Shown piece after piece: positions 9,255 to 18,625 of a stretch of 48,947 nt of DNA. The notes beneath the pieces are model-generated. The model saw only the letters and a program-made list of their open reading frames with translations. It ran no database searches and was not told the origin of the DNA. Position numbers and translations under genes: made by a program. How positions within the stretch are numbered: the first letter of the stretch is position 1; every line of letters begins with the position of its first letter. The stretch comes from Oscillospiraceae bacterium (GTDB lineage: Bacteria; Bacillota; Clostridia; Christensenellales; Aristaeellaceae): the NCBI GenBank assembly GCA_031255415.1, contig JAIRSO010000057.1, forward strand, positions 1-48,947. Reading direction: 5' to 3'.

Positions 9255-9308
9255 TATTAGACGGGTGTTATTATTTTGCGAATAGTCGAGTCGGAGGGAG
9301 GGGCGGGC

Positions 9309-10691
9309 ATGGCGTTATGGGGGATGGAGACGCTGGCGGGCAGGCGCGTGCTGGTAGCCGGCATGGTGCGCAGCGGGATAGCCGCGTCAAAGTTGCTGCT
9401 GCGGCAGGGCGCAAGGCCGATACTGAACGATTTAAAGCCGAGAGCCGAACTGAAGGGCTTGGAGGTTTTCGACGGCGAAAAGGATATCGAGTGGGCGCTG
9501 GGGGTTGACGCGGACGGATATCTGGATCGCATCGATCTGGCGGTGATAAGCCCTGGGGTGCCCATTGGCGCGGAGTGGATCAAGCGGGCTAAGGCGCGGG
9601 GCATACCCGTGATAGCGGAACTGGAGCTGGGCGCGGCGTTCGCGAACGGGCCGCAGGCCGCGATAACGGGCACGAACGGCAAGACGACCACCACGGCTCT
9701 GCTGGGCGAGATGCTAAGGAACGCCGGGAGGACCGCGCACGCGGCGGGGAATATTGGCGATCCGATATCGGGCGCGGCAATCGAGGGCAGGCCTGGCGAC
9801 ACGTATGTGATAGAGGTAAGCTCGTTCCAGTTGGAGGCGACGGTGGATTTCCATCCGTCGGCGGGCGCTCTGCTGAACATCACGCCGGACCATTTGAACA
9901 GGCACGGCGATATGCGAACCTATATAGGGCTTAAGCGGCATATGTTTGAGAATATGACCGCGAACGACACGGCGGTCGTGAACGCGGACGACGAAACGGC
10001 TTGCAAGGCTCTGGAAGGCCTGCCGATGAAGATCATGAGGTTCTCGATGCGCGGCGACGCGGGGATCGGCGCGTTCATCAGGAACGGCGAGGTGACGCTT
10101 AAGACGGAGGCCGGGGAGAGGGCGTTATGCGAGACGGGCGAGGTTCGGATACCAGGCGGGCATAACCTGCAAAACGCGATGGCGGCAGCGTGCCTGGCCT
10201 GCGTGATGGGCGCTCCGGCTCCGGTGATCAGGCACACCCTTCGCACGTTCGCCGGGGTGGAACACAGGATAGAGACGGTGCGCGCGCTGGACGGCGTGAC
10301 ATACATCAACGACAGCAAGGGCACAAACGTTGACTCGACGCTGGCCGCGATAGCCGCGATGGGCAAGCCGACGGTGATTATACTAGGCGGGTATGATAAG
10401 CATGTGTCGTTTGCCGAGCTGGCGAAGGCGGCTAAGGCCAGCGAGTGGATTCGCGAGGCCGTGCTGATCGGCGACACAGCGGCGCAGATCAAGGAAGCGC
10501 TCGAGAGGGAAGGGTTCGACAGGATAACCGAGACCGGGCGCGATTTTGAAAAATGCGTCGAAGAAGCGCGGCGGCTGGCGAAAAGCGGATGGAACGTATT
10601 GTTCTCGCCGGCGTGCGCGAGTTTTGATATGTTCCACGATTATGAGCATCGCGGGCACGAGTTCCGCAGGCTCGTCGAGGCGCTGGCTTAA
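9309..10691 (+). CDS. murD: UDP-MurNAc-L-alanine--D-glutamate ligase MurD
   Basis: This cytoplasmic Mur ligase adds D-glutamate to UDP-MurNAc-L-alanine. The N-terminal UDP-binding domain begins with RRVLVAGMVRSGIAA. The ATP site is GTNGKTTTTALL, and the central-domain residues NITPDHLNRHG and C-terminal YINDSKGTN are typical. The length from ATG 9309 is 460 residues. The ORF is open back to a TTG at 9276, but GGAGGGAGGGG just before 9309 supports the later start. It lies between mraY and ftsW, as in most dcw clusters. Confidence 0.95.
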   Translation: MALWGMETLAGRRVLVAGMVRSGIAASKLLLRQGARPILNDLKPRAELKGLEVFDGEKDIEWALGVDADGYLDRIDLAVISPGVPIGAEWIKRAKARGIPVIAELELGAAFANGPQAAITGTNGKTTTTALLGEMLRNAGRTAHAAGNIGDPISGAAIEGRPGDTYVIEVSSFQLEATVDFHPSAGALLNITPDHLNRHGDMRTYIGLKRHMFENMTANDTAVVNADDETACKALEGLPMKIMRFSMRGDAGIGAFIRNGEVTLKTEAGERALCETGEVRIPGGHNLQNAMAAACLACVMGAPAPVIRHTLRTFAGVEHRIETVRALDGVTYINDSKGTNVDSTLAAIAAMGKPTVIILGGYDKHVSFAELAKAAKASEWIREAVLIGDTAAQIKEALEREGFDRITETGRDFEKCVEEARRLAKSGWNVLFSPACASFDMFHDYEHRGHEFRRLVEALA

Positions 10692-10724
10692 ACGCGCGCG
10701 GGACTTCGCGCATAGGAGGCCTGA

Positions 10725-11915
10725 ATGACTCCGGTTGGCACAATTACTTCGCGCAAGCGTTCGCGCCGATGGGCCGACCGCGCTCTCGCGCCGATGCCCG
10801 GCATAGAGCCGAGGATGAAGCCCGCCGACAAGGGCGTGTTAATCTCGCTGGCGTTGCTGCTGATGGCCGGGATGGTCGTGCTGTTCAGCGCGTCTTACTA
10901 TGTGTTCCAGGATCAAGGCGACGCGTTCACGAAGGTGAAGCAGCAATTGTTCGGTATCGCGGCTGGATCGGCGGCGATGTTCGTGCTGTCGCGGATCGAT
11001 TACAATATGTGGCGCAAGCCTTGGGTGATCGTGTCGATGCTGGCGGCGAGCGGCGCGCTGCTGATACTGGTGCTGGTGCCCGGGATAGGGCAGAGGCTCA
11101 ACGGTTCGCGGCGGTGGATACACATAGTGGGCGTGAGTTTCCAGCCCAGCGAGTTCGCGAAGTTCGCGGTCGCGCTGTACATGGCCAACGCGCTCGCGCG
11201 GATAGGCGAGGGTATCCTCAGTTTCTTCAAGGGGATAATACCCAGGCTGATAGTCCCGGGCATAGCGTTCCTGCTGATACTGGAGCAGCCGAACCTCTCC
11301 ACCGCCGGCAGTATCGTTATTGTCGCGATAATAATGATCTATATCGCCGGGGCGAAGTTCAGGCATCTGTCATTGCTGGGCGTGATGGGCGCGGCGGTCG
11401 GGTGGTATTACGCGACCAGCGCGGAGTATCGGCTGGAGCGGCTGACCTCGTTCCGCGATCCGTTCGCGTCGATGCAGGACGAAGGGTATCAGCTATCGCA
11501 GTCGCTGATCGCGTTCGGGTCGGGCGGGTTGTTCGGGATGGGGCTGGGCCAGGGCAGGCAGAAGATGGCGTATCTACCGTACCCGGAGAGCGATTTCATA
11601 TTCGCGATTGTGGGCGAGGATTTCGGGTTGTTAGGGTGTATCGTGGTGGTGGCGCTGTATCTGGCGTTCATATTCGCGGGTATGAGGGTCGCGCTGAACT
11701 GCCAGGATAAGTTCGGGTGCCTGTTGGCGGCGGGCATAACGATGATGATCGGGGTACAGGCGCTGCTCAACATGGGCGTTGTGATCGGACTGTTGCCCAC
11801 GACCGGGCTGCCGCTGCCGTTCTTCTCGGCGGGGGGCACGTCGATCATGATATTCATGGCGGCTATCGGCATACTGCTCAACATCTCAAGGAGCAACGAG
11901 ATGGTCGTGGCGTAG
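10725..11915 (+). CDS. ftsW: FtsW/SpoVE-type SEDS glycosyltransferase
   Basis: This SEDS-family polytopic membrane protein polymerises lipid II into glycan strands with its partner PBP. It has 396 residues, a basic N-terminal tail of about 35 residues and about ten membrane helices. Family signatures include NGSRRWI, FQPSEFAK, the periplasmic RLTSFRDPF, DFIFAIVGEDFG and LPFFSAGGTS. AGGAGG lies 5 bases before the ATG. Its genetic partner is the PBP at 4603. It may act in vegetative division, spore cortex synthesis or both. murG, normally next, is absent. Confidence 0.94.
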   Translation: MTPVGTITSRKRSRRWADRALAPMPGIEPRMKPADKGVLISLALLLMAGMVVLFSASYYVFQDQGDAFTKVKQQLFGIAAGSAAMFVLSRIDYNMWRKPWVIVSMLAASGALLILVLVPGIGQRLNGSRRWIHIVGVSFQPSEFAKFAVALYMANALARIGEGILSFFKGIIPRLIVPGIAFLLILEQPNLSTAGSIVIVAIIMIYIAGAKFRHLSLLGVMGAAVGWYYATSAEYRLERLTSFRDPFASMQDEGYQLSQSLIAFGSGGLFGMGLGQGRQKMAYLPYPESDFIFAIVGEDFGLLGCIVVVALYLAFIFAGMRVALNCQDKFGCLLAAGITMMIGVQALLNMGVVIGLLPTTGLPLPFFSAGGTSIMIFMAAIGILLNISRSNEMVVA

Positions 11916-12018
11916 GCTGGACGATAACCTTCTATAACCTTCTGGGGGGATGATTTTCACGCAATTCCCGCGCTAGCATACCGTGTATTGGGTAGGCAAT
12001 GCGTGGGAGGTATGCGAG

Positions 12019-13281
12019 GTGCGGATATTCCGGATACATGGCGGGTCGCGCCTAAGCGGCGAGGTTAAGATAGACAGCGCGAAGAACTCCGCGCTGCCCA
12101 TATTAGCCGCGTGCATGATGACAGAGGAGCCGGTGACGCTGCTGGACGTGCCCGACATCGAGGACGTTTCCAACATGTTAGCCATCCTGCGCGGCATGGG
12201 CGCGAGCGTGACGCGCGAAGACGGCGCGGTCACGGTATGCGCGAAGGGGGATCTATCCGGCGAGCTGCCCGCGCATCTGGAAAAGACGCTGCGGGCCAGC
12301 GTATTCCTGGTAGGCCCGATGCTGTCGCGGACGCGGGAGGTGACGTTCGGCTATCCGGGCGGGTGCGAGATTGGGCTGAGGCCCATCGATCTGCACGAGC
12401 GCGGACTGCGCGCGCTGGGCGTTGTGATAGACGAATCCGGAGGGCGGCTGCACTGCGACGGCGGATCGATGCGCGGCGCGGAGATACATTTTGATTATCC
12501 CAGCGTCGGCGCGACTGAAAACATCATGATGGCGGCCGCGTTGCTGCCGGGCAAGACCGTCATCCACAACGCGGCGCGGGAGCCGGAGATAGCCGATCTG
12601 GCGCGGTTCATGAACGCGTGCGGAGCGAAGATCAGCGGCGCGGGCAGGCAGATCGTCACGATACACGGCGTGAAGCGTATGCACGGGGTCGAGTTCAGGC
12701 CGATAGCAGACAGGATCGCGGCTGGTACGATGCTTGCCGCCGCGGCGATAACGGGAGGGGATCTGCGCGTAGTCAACGCTCCAGCCGCCGACATGGTCGC
12801 GCAGATAACCAAACTGCGCTGCATGGGCTGCGATATAAAGGACGGCGCGGACGGGCTGAGGCTGCGCGCGCCGAGGCGGCTCAGGTCGTTCGGGCAGATT
12901 CAGACGCAGCCGCATCCAGGGTTCCCGACCGATATGCAAGCGCCGATGTTTACGCTAGCCACGGTGGCGGACGGGGTGAGCCTGTTAGTGGAGACGGTTT
13001 TCGAGAGCAGATTCCAGCACGCGCGGGATCTGCAGGCGATGGGCGCGGACGTGACGATCCGGGATCGTGTGGCGGTGGTGCGCGGCGTGTCGCATCTGCA
13101 CGGGGCGAGGGTGAAGGCGCACGATTTACGCTCCGGCGCGGCGCTGACGATAGCCGCTCTCGCAGCCGAAGGCGAGACCGAGATCGAGCAGATATCGCAG
13201 ATAGACCGCGGATACGCTGCGTTGGAGGTGACGCTGGGCGGATTGGGAGCCCGGATCACGCGCGAGGACGACGCTATGTAG
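12019..13281 (+). CDS. murA: UDP-N-acetylglucosamine 1-carboxyvinyltransferase MurA
   Basis: This enzyme catalyses the first committed step of peptidoglycan synthesis, transfer of enolpyruvate from PEP to UDP-GlcNAc. The catalytic cysteine is Cys116 in PGGCEIGLRP, the residue that fosfomycin alkylates. The active-site Lys-Asn pair is in DSAKNSALPIL. I chose the GTG at 12019: GGGAGGT lies 7 bases upstream, and the resulting 420 residues match the family length. A GTG at 11983 is in frame but has no SD. The position between ftsW and divIB, where murG and murC usually sit, is unusual. Confidence 0.95.
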   Translation: MRIFRIHGGSRLSGEVKIDSAKNSALPILAACMMTEEPVTLLDVPDIEDVSNMLAILRGMGASVTREDGAVTVCAKGDLSGELPAHLEKTLRASVFLVGPMLSRTREVTFGYPGGCEIGLRPIDLHERGLRALGVVIDESGGRLHCDGGSMRGAEIHFDYPSVGATENIMMAAALLPGKTVIHNAAREPEIADLARFMNACGAKISGAGRQIVTIHGVKRMHGVEFRPIADRIAAGTMLAAAAITGGDLRVVNAPAADMVAQITKLRCMGCDIKDGADGLRLRAPRRLRSFGQIQTQPHPGFPTDMQAPMFTLATVADGVSLLVETVFESRFQHARDLQAMGADVTIRDRVAVVRGVSHLHGARVKAHDLRSGAALTIAALAAEGETEIEQISQIDRGYAALEVTLGGLGARITREDDAM

Positions 13282-13323
13282 AGGCTTGGCTATACTCAAC
13301 GATAACGCGAGGAGAATCAACGA

Positions 13324-14097
13324 ATGCAGACCGAGAAAAGGACAACCGGAACGAAGCGCCCCGGCTGGATCGCGGCGATAGCGCTGTTGAGCCTGGCGCT
13401 GGCGGGGTCGTGGATAGCGTCGAGCACGCTGTTCGTGATAGGCTCGATACTGGTGGAGGGGAATGAAACGGCGTCCAGCCAGGAGATTATAAGGCTGTCC
13501 GGGCTGAAATACGGACAAAGCATGCTATCGCTGGACGCGGAGAAGGTAAAGGCCGGGGTGGAGTCGAATCCATATCTACGGCTGGCGGGGTTATCGAGGG
13601 AGTATCCGTCGAGGGTGGTGATAAGGGTGGAATCGCGCCGTCCAGCGGCGATAATACCCAGGGATGAAGGCGACTCGCTCGTCGCGGATTTCGATGGAAA
13701 CGTGATGTCGCTTGCCAGCAATACGGGCGCGCCGCGCGATCTGGCGTACATATCCGGCGCGGTGGTTTCCGACTCGCTGGCGCGCGTGGGCGCGAATCTT
13801 ACGGGAGAAGGCGCGCCAGAGGAGTTGAAGGCCGCGTTTGCCGTGCTCAACGCGCTGGACAAGCAGGATTCGCTTGAGACAATATCAGAATTGAATGTTC
13901 GTGAATTGGACAATCTGTTTTTAGTAACACTAAGCGGGATAAAGGTGGCGCTGGGCAGGGTTGACGAGCTTCTGCCGGAGAAAATCGCGCTGATGCGCGC
14001 CGTGCTGCCCGAATTAGCCCGCGAGGGCGTGCGCGACGGCGCGCTGGATGTGACGGCGGGCAGCAAAGCCGATTACAGGCCGGCGACGCTGCGCTGA
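13324..14097 (+). CDS. divIB: Cell division protein DivIB/FtsQ
   Basis: This bitopic protein of 257 residues has a basic cytoplasmic N-terminus and one membrane helix (about 16-36). An extracellular POTRA-like region (about 39-108, starting FVIGSILVEGN) and a beta domain follow. It would join FtsL and DivIC to form the complex that licenses septal wall synthesis. The assignment is supported by domain order and by position between murA and ftsA. The C-terminus is short and lacks an obvious extra domain. Confidence 0.88.
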   Translation: MQTEKRTTGTKRPGWIAAIALLSLALAGSWIASSTLFVIGSILVEGNETASSQEIIRLSGLKYGQSMLSLDAEKVKAGVESNPYLRLAGLSREYPSRVVIRVESRRPAAIIPRDEGDSLVADFDGNVMSLASNTGAPRDLAYISGAVVSDSLARVGANLTGEGAPEELKAAFAVLNALDKQDSLETISELNVRELDNLFLVTLSGIKVALGRVDELLPEKIALMRAVLPELAREGVRDGALDVTAGSKADYRPATLR

Positions 14098-14117
14098 CGA
14101 AGAACAACGAACGGTGA

Positions 14118-14203
14118 CAGACCGACGGTCCGAAGCATACGGACTATCGGTCTGAAGCGTGAACGCGGTCGAAACATAAGACCAACGGTCGGGATGTTTT
14201 GCC
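14118..14203. repeat. Tandem hairpins between divIB and ftsA
   Basis: Two adjacent stem-loops are visible. The first (14118-14154) pairs CAGACCG and GTCCG with CGGAC and CGGTCTG across small symmetric internal loops. The second (about 14174-14203) pairs AAACAT with ATGTTT around an inner GACC/GGTC stem. Neither ends in a T-run. They might attenuate or stabilise the mRNA upstream of the separate ftsA promoter. Confidence 0.5.
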
Positions 14204-14254
14204 GCCGCGGCTGCGTCTATTTGGTAAATTAACGTGGAAATGGTTAATCCTGCC

Positions 14255-14283
14255 TTGCAAACAGGGCAAGGAAAGGGTACAAT
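14255..14283 (+). promoter_or_regulatory. Promoter for ftsA (and possibly ftsZ)
   Basis: TTGCAA (14255-14260) and TACAAT (14278-14283) are 17 bases apart. The start would be near 14290, giving a leader of about 64 bases to the ftsA GTG. It would let ftsA and ftsZ be made independently of the mraZ promoter. Confidence 0.7.
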
Positions 14284-14353
14284 ACACGATGAGAGACAGG
14301 GTTGACCCGGTCGCGGGAAACGGGCGCGATCGGTTCGCGGGAGGAGGCCTGGC

Positions 14354-15538
14354 GTGAAGAGCATGGCGGCGGCGATCGACTTTGGCACGTCCAAAGTCGT
14401 AACGCTTGTAGCGGAGTCCAGCGGGTATCACCGCTGCGATATAATAGGCGCTGGCGTCGCCTCCTATGACGGATTTACGGAGGGCTACTGGAACGTGCCC
14501 GAACTGGTGGACGAAGCGATAGGCAAGTCCATCCGTCAGGCGGAGGCGCAGTCGCATCGGCGCGTGCGAGAGATCCACGTGGGCGTGCCGGGCGAGTTCT
14601 GCAGGGTATACGTCACCGAGATACAACTGCAGCTGCAAGGGCTGGATCCGCACGTAACGCCAGCGGATATAGAGCGCGTGTTCCAAATGGCCGACCAGGA
14701 GATCCAGCCCGTGCGAGGGGTGATGATCCACAGAAGCCCGGCGTGGTTCATGGTGGACGAAGGCAAGAAAACCATGGAGCCGGTGGGCCTAAAGGGCGGC
14801 GTGCTGCGCGCGCTGGTATCGTTCGTGGTGACGGACGAATTCTTTTTGAAGGATATCACGCGCCGCATGGAGAAAATGAACCTGGACGTAGCCGGGTTCT
14901 TTTCCTCGCCGATGGGCGAGGCGCTGCTGTTCCTGCCGCAAGAGGATCGGGACCGCACCAGCGTGCTGATAGACATAGGGTATCTAAGCATGGAAGTGAT
15001 GGCGGTCGAGGGCGACGCGCTGGTGTTCCATAAAGTGATACCGATGGGCGGCGCGCATATCACGGTGGATCTAACATACGGGCTGGAGCTGCCCATGACC
15101 ATGGCCGAGCAGATAAAGCGCGGGTATAGTTTCGGGCAGGGTTCGGGCGAGGTGATCGAGGCCGTAAGCGACGCGGGAAGGGCGCAATCGTTCGCGAGGG
15201 AGGACGTGGCGAGGGTGCTGGAGCCGCGCGTGGACGAGATCGCCGAGGCGATAAGGGATACGCTGGATCAAAGCGGCGTGAGGCTGGGCGGATGGAGCAA
15301 CATATATCTAACGGGCGGCGGAGTGGCAATGATGCGCGGCGGGAGGGAGTATCTCTCGCGCCAGCTGGAGAGGCCGATCAGGCAGCCCGCGCCGAAGGCG
15401 GCGAAGCTGAACAGCCCGATATACTCCAGCGCGCTGGGGTTGATCGACCTAGTGTTCGAGACGATCGAGCAGCAGGAGGAAAGCGGCGGGTTGTTCGAGC
15501 GCGCGAGATCATCGCTGAGAGGTTTTTTTAAGCGATGA
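14354..15538 (+). CDS. ftsA: FtsA-type cell division ATPase
   Basis: This actin-fold protein tethers FtsZ to the membrane. It has 394 residues. The phosphate-1 motif IDFGTSKV is near the N-terminus, the SHS2-like 1c subdomain follows, and the second phosphate motif is seen in VLIDIGYLSME with ITVDL later. The adenosine motif is YLTGGGVAMMRG. The last residues (SLRGFFKR) look like the amphipathic membrane-targeting helix. It starts at GTG 14354 with GGAGG 6 bases upstream; an ATG at 14363 is a weaker choice. The sequence is divergent, but ftsZ directly downstream supports the call. Confidence 0.88.
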   Translation: MKSMAAAIDFGTSKVVTLVAESSGYHRCDIIGAGVASYDGFTEGYWNVPELVDEAIGKSIRQAEAQSHRRVREIHVGVPGEFCRVYVTEIQLQLQGLDPHVTPADIERVFQMADQEIQPVRGVMIHRSPAWFMVDEGKKTMEPVGLKGGVLRALVSFVVTDEFFLKDITRRMEKMNLDVAGFFSSPMGEALLFLPQEDRDRTSVLIDIGYLSMEVMAVEGDALVFHKVIPMGGAHITVDLTYGLELPMTMAEQIKRGYSFGQGSGEVIEAVSDAGRAQSFAREDVARVLEPRVDEIAEAIRDTLDQSGVRLGGWSNIYLTGGGVAMMRGGREYLSRQLERPIRQPAPKAAKLNSPIYSSALGLIDLVFETIEQQEESGGLFERARSSLRGFFKR

Positions 15539-15602
15539 TTATGGCTCCATAGAGGTATCGCGGCATGTATTGGTTTAACGCATAGTTGAGGGGGATCGCA
15601 CA

Positions 15603-16889
15603 ATGGCGCTGGAATTCGAGATGGAAGAGACCGGGTTTGCTTCAATTCGCGTGGTGGGCTGCGGCGGCGCGGGCAACAACGCCGTCAACCGCATGGTCGA
15701 GGCGGGATTGCGCGGCGTCGAGTTCATCGCGGTGAACACGGACAAACAGGCGCTCAACCTGTCGCGCGCGCAGACAAAGATTCAAATTGGCGAGAAACTC
15801 ACCAAGGGTCTGGGCGCGGGCGCGATTCCAGACATAGGCCGAAGAGCAGCCGAGGAAAGCCGCGAGGAAATCGCTCAGGCGCTGAAAAACAGCGACCTGG
15901 TCTTTGTAACCGCCGGAATGGGAGGCGGGACAGGGACCGGCGCCGCGCCAATAGTGGCGGAAATAGCAAGGGATTTAGGCTGTTTGACAATAGGAGTGGT
16001 AACAAAGCCGTTCCAGTTCGAAGGCAAGCAGCGTATGAAGAACGCCGACGCAGGGATAGACGAGCTAAAGCAGAGAGTGGATACGCTGGTAGTAATACCA
16101 AACGACAGGCTGCTGCAAGTGGTAACAAAAGGGACGACCATGTTGGAGGCGTTTAGGCTGGCCGACGATGTGTTAAGGCAAGGCATACAAGGGATATCAG
16201 ATCTGATAGCCGTGCCAAGTTTGATCAACCTGGACTTCGCGGATGTGAAGACCGTGATGGAGTCCGGAGGATTGGCGCATATGGGCATCGGAGTAGGCAG
16301 AGGCGAAAACAGGATGGTAGAAGCCGCAAAGAACGCGATCTCCAGTCCGATGCTAGAGACGTCAATAGACGGGGCAAGGGCTGTATTGATTAATATAACG
16401 GGTGGGGAGGATATGTCCATCCTGGATATTAATGAAGCAACGCAGATGATTATACAAGCGGCCGACGATGAGGCGAATATAATCTTCGGCGCGGGTGTGG
16501 ATGAGACCATGGCGGAAGAAGTTAGGATTACAGTGATAGCGACAGGGTTCGAAAAGACGCCGTTTCCGTCAAGGGAGAAGAAGACAGAGAGGGCAAGAAG
16601 CGCCGCAAGTAAGGCAGCGGAAGAGGGGAGAGCGTCCGTTACGCCGCAATATAGTGCGTACACGCCGTACAGTGTGAACCAGAACGCGTATGTGAACGAG
16701 CCGGAGATACCATCGTTCGTGAACAACAGGACGCCGCCGCCCGCGAGGAGGACCGCGTTCCAAGACGAGGCGGCAGGGGCTGCGCCAGCGGCAAGAGCCG
16801 CGCAGCCGGAACCCGCGCCAGACGCTGCAAAAAGCAGCCAGTACGCGTCGGATATACCCGCGTACCTGCGTAGAACCCCAAAACGGTGA
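15603..16889 (+). CDS. ftsZ: Cell division GTPase FtsZ
   Basis: FtsZ is the tubulin homologue that forms the division ring. The 428-residue protein shows the GTP-binding [14 protein letters not shown] start, the tubulin signature GGGTGTG from about residue 107, and the T7 loop NLDFADVK. A Pro/Ala-rich linker of about 100 residues follows, and the C-terminal peptide [12 protein letters not shown] binds FtsA and other partners. GAGGGGG lies 8 bases before the ATG. From about 15900 the codons shift to A-ending and purine-rich forms (GGA, ATA, ACA, CAA) that differ from neighbouring genes, perhaps because the gene is highly expressed. Confidence 0.97.
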   Translation: MALEFEMEETGFASIRVVGCGGAGNNAVNRMVEAGLRGVEFIAVNTDKQALNLSRAQTKIQIGEKLTKGLGAGAIPDIGRRAAEESREEIAQALKNSDLVFVTAGMGGGTGTGAAPIVAEIARDLGCLTIGVVTKPFQFEGKQRMKNADAGIDELKQRVDTLVVIPNDRLLQVVTKGTTMLEAFRLADDVLRQGIQGISDLIAVPSLINLDFADVKTVMESGGLAHMGIGVGRGENRMVEAAKNAISSPMLETSIDGARAVLINITGGEDMSILDINEATQMIIQAADDEANIIFGAGVDETMAEEVRITVIATGFEKTPFPSREKKTERARSAASKAAEEGRASVTPQYSAYTPYSVNQNAYVNEPEIPSFVNNRTPPPARRTAFQDEAAGAAPAARAAQPEPAPDAAKSSQYASDIPAYLRRTPKR

Positions 16890-16924
16890 CACAGTCGAAG
16901 GCAAAAGCATAACAGCGGCACATG

Positions 16925-17003
16925 GGTCCAGCGGCACGCTGGTCAGGGGGTCAAGGGGGGCTGTCCGCCCCCCTTGACCCCTTGACCAGCGTGCCGCTGG
17001 ACC
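16925..17003. repeat. Long inverted repeat (37-bp arms) after ftsZ
   Basis: The left arm 16925-16961 and right arm 16967-17003 are complementary over 37 bases with one G/A mismatch, around the loop TGTCC. The hairpin follows the end of the dcw cluster and would fold very stably in RNA. There is no T-run, so it may act as a transcription barrier or mRNA 3' end, or be a copy of a mobile palindrome. Confidence 0.85.
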
Positions 17004-17073
17004 ATCTTGGCCAGGGGAGTCCATCCCTCCGTGCTTTTCGCTTATCTTACTATCGCTCTTGGAGGCTTGCATC

Positions 17074-17727
17074 ATGTGCATACGTAACAGGGTTATCTCG
17101 CTCATCTACAAGGCTATCGTTGTCGCCGTCAGCCTTACTGGTCTACTAACCCTATTCGGTTTCCCTGGCATGTTCATGCTTGGCGCTATGAAATACTTTA
17201 CTACGCTTAGCAACGTTCTTTGCCTTTTATTTTTTGCCGCTGCCTTTATCCATACGTTCATTCAACTCTTTACTCTTGGCGCACATGGAACCTCCACCCT
17301 CTTACCCCGGCTCAAAGGCTCGATTACGATTGCTATAACCGTCACTTTACTTATCTATCAGCTTCTTTTATCTGAAACCCCATTCTCTATGAATGGTCGC
17401 TCTGGCGACTTTATTGTCCATTTCCTTACGCCTGTCCTTGTCATCCTTGATTGGCTCCTCTTCGACGAAAAAGGGCGCTGCACATTCCTTGACCCACTTG
17501 TTTGGACTATCATCCCGCTTCTTTACGTTGCCTTTGCCTTACTTGCCGCCCCCCTTGGCCTTACCTACTACAGCGGCGGCCGCTACCCTTATTTCTTTAT
17601 GGATATTGACGCAATCGGCGGGCGCTCTGTCTTTGCCTATATTGCGGCTATAACCGTTTCATTCCTTGTCCTCTCATACCTTGTGGTTCTGCTTGACCGG
17701 CTCTTATCCCGTCACCGCAGGGAATAA
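17074..17727 (+). CDS. Pr6Pr-type six-helix membrane protein
   Basis: The protein has 217 residues with six hydrophobic segments. The pattern of KYFTTLSNVLCLL near residue 55, the FIVHFLTPVLVILDWLLF stretch and the YPYFFMDIDAIGG loop matches bacterial Pr6Pr membrane proteins, which are related to the FAR-17a/AIG1 group. Their function in bacteria is unknown. The ATG at 17074 follows GGAGG at 8 bases. Codon use is unusual for the window: the coding strand is strongly pyrimidine-rich, with many CTT, ATT and TTT codons. Its 3' end overlaps the convergent ppx gene by 16 bases. Recent transfer is possible but unproven. Confidence 0.8.
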   Translation: MCIRNRVISLIYKAIVVAVSLTGLLTLFGFPGMFMLGAMKYFTTLSNVLCLLFFAAAFIHTFIQLFTLGAHGTSTLLPRLKGSITIAITVTLLIYQLLLSETPFSMNGRSGDFIVHFLTPVLVILDWLLFDEKGRCTFLDPLVWTIIPLLYVAFALLAAPLGLTYYSGGRYPYFFMDIDAIGGRSVFAYIAAITVSFLVLSYLVVLLDRLLSRHRRE

Positions 17728-18614
17728 CCCATCTTCTTTTCCATTTCTATCAGAAACCCATCCATATTATTGCGCTCTGTTACCGTCATCTGTTCAATCC
17801 TCATCGACCTCATGATAGCCAACGCTATCCATGCCCCAGCCTCAACGATATCCGCCCTTGACGCTAATATCCCGGGCACTGACGCGCACTGCTCCACGGT
17901 CATCCCATTTAGCGTATACGCTATACTTTCCACGCTATCCCTTGATAGACTCGCCCCCTCTACATACCTTTCCCCGTTCAAACTTATCCTTGCTAACGTG
18001 TGCAGCGTCCCGCCTACCCCTACCCATTCCTTGGGCAGCTCCACTTCCATCGTATCCCTTGCCCCGTCCACCATAAACGCTAGCGCTTTCAGAACCGATT
18101 CCGGCTTATACTTCATATCCTTGCCCAGCCTTGACGATCCCAATTGCATGCTAACCTGTTCCTCTGGCTCCCCCAGATCGCCTATAGCTATCTCTGTCGA
18201 ACCTCCCCCTATATCCACCATTCCACACCGCCCCTTCATCCCGGCGGTCGCCCCATAATACCCAAAACGCGCCTCTTCCTCTCCGTCCAGCACGCGCATT
18301 ACCAACCCTGTTTCTCTTTGAATCCTCTGCGCTAATTCGTCCGAATTCTCCGCATCCCTCGCGGCGCTTGTCGCTATCAAATCGATGGCGCTCGCTTCGT
18401 CGGCTGCCGCTTCTGCTTTCATCAGCTTCACTGCTTCGGTCACGCGCGATATCATCTCGGTGGTCAGCTTACCCTCCGCCAACCCCGAGAACATCCGCAC
18501 GTCTACGCGGTAACGTTTCTCATTGGACAACGCGCCGCAGAAGACGCGCGCGGTGAGCATCCTCACGGCATTTGATCCTATACCTATAACGGCTCGCGGC
18601 GCGTCGTAATCCAT
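17712..18614 (-). CDS. Ppx/GppA family phosphatase
   Basis: This ASKHA-fold enzyme family hydrolyses the terminal phosphate of inorganic polyphosphate or of pppGpp. The protein has 300 residues, matching the short Firmicute form without the C-terminal HD domain. The phosphate-binding motif IGIGSNAVRML lies near the N-terminus, with DLIATSAARDA, the catalytic Glu region LDGEEEARFGYYG and the second phosphate motif MVDIGGGSTEIAIG following. The ATG at 18614 follows AGGGG and lies 11 bases after the divIC stop, so the two form an operon. Which substrate it uses cannot be read from the sequence. Confidence 0.9.
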   Translation of the reverse strand: MDYDAPRAVIGIGSNAVRMLTARVFCGALSNEKRYRVDVRMFSGLAEGKLTTEMISRVTEAVKLMKAEAAADEASAIDLIATSAARDAENSDELAQRIQRETGLVMRVLDGEEEARFGYYGATAGMKGRCGMVDIGGGSTEIAIGDLGEPEEQVSMQLGSSRLGKDMKYKPESVLKALAFMVDGARDTMEVELPKEWVGVGGTLHTLARISLNGERYVEGASLSRDSVESIAYTLNGMTVEQCASVPGILASRADIVEAGAWIALAIMRSMRIEQMTVTERNNMDGFLIEMEKKMGYSLR

Positions 18615-18625
18615 AATGTCAGCCC

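Noticed and set aside
15875-16921. 348-codon minus-strand open frame inside ftsZ
   Set aside because: It is antisense to a well-conserved FtsZ with no recognisable domain and no SD.
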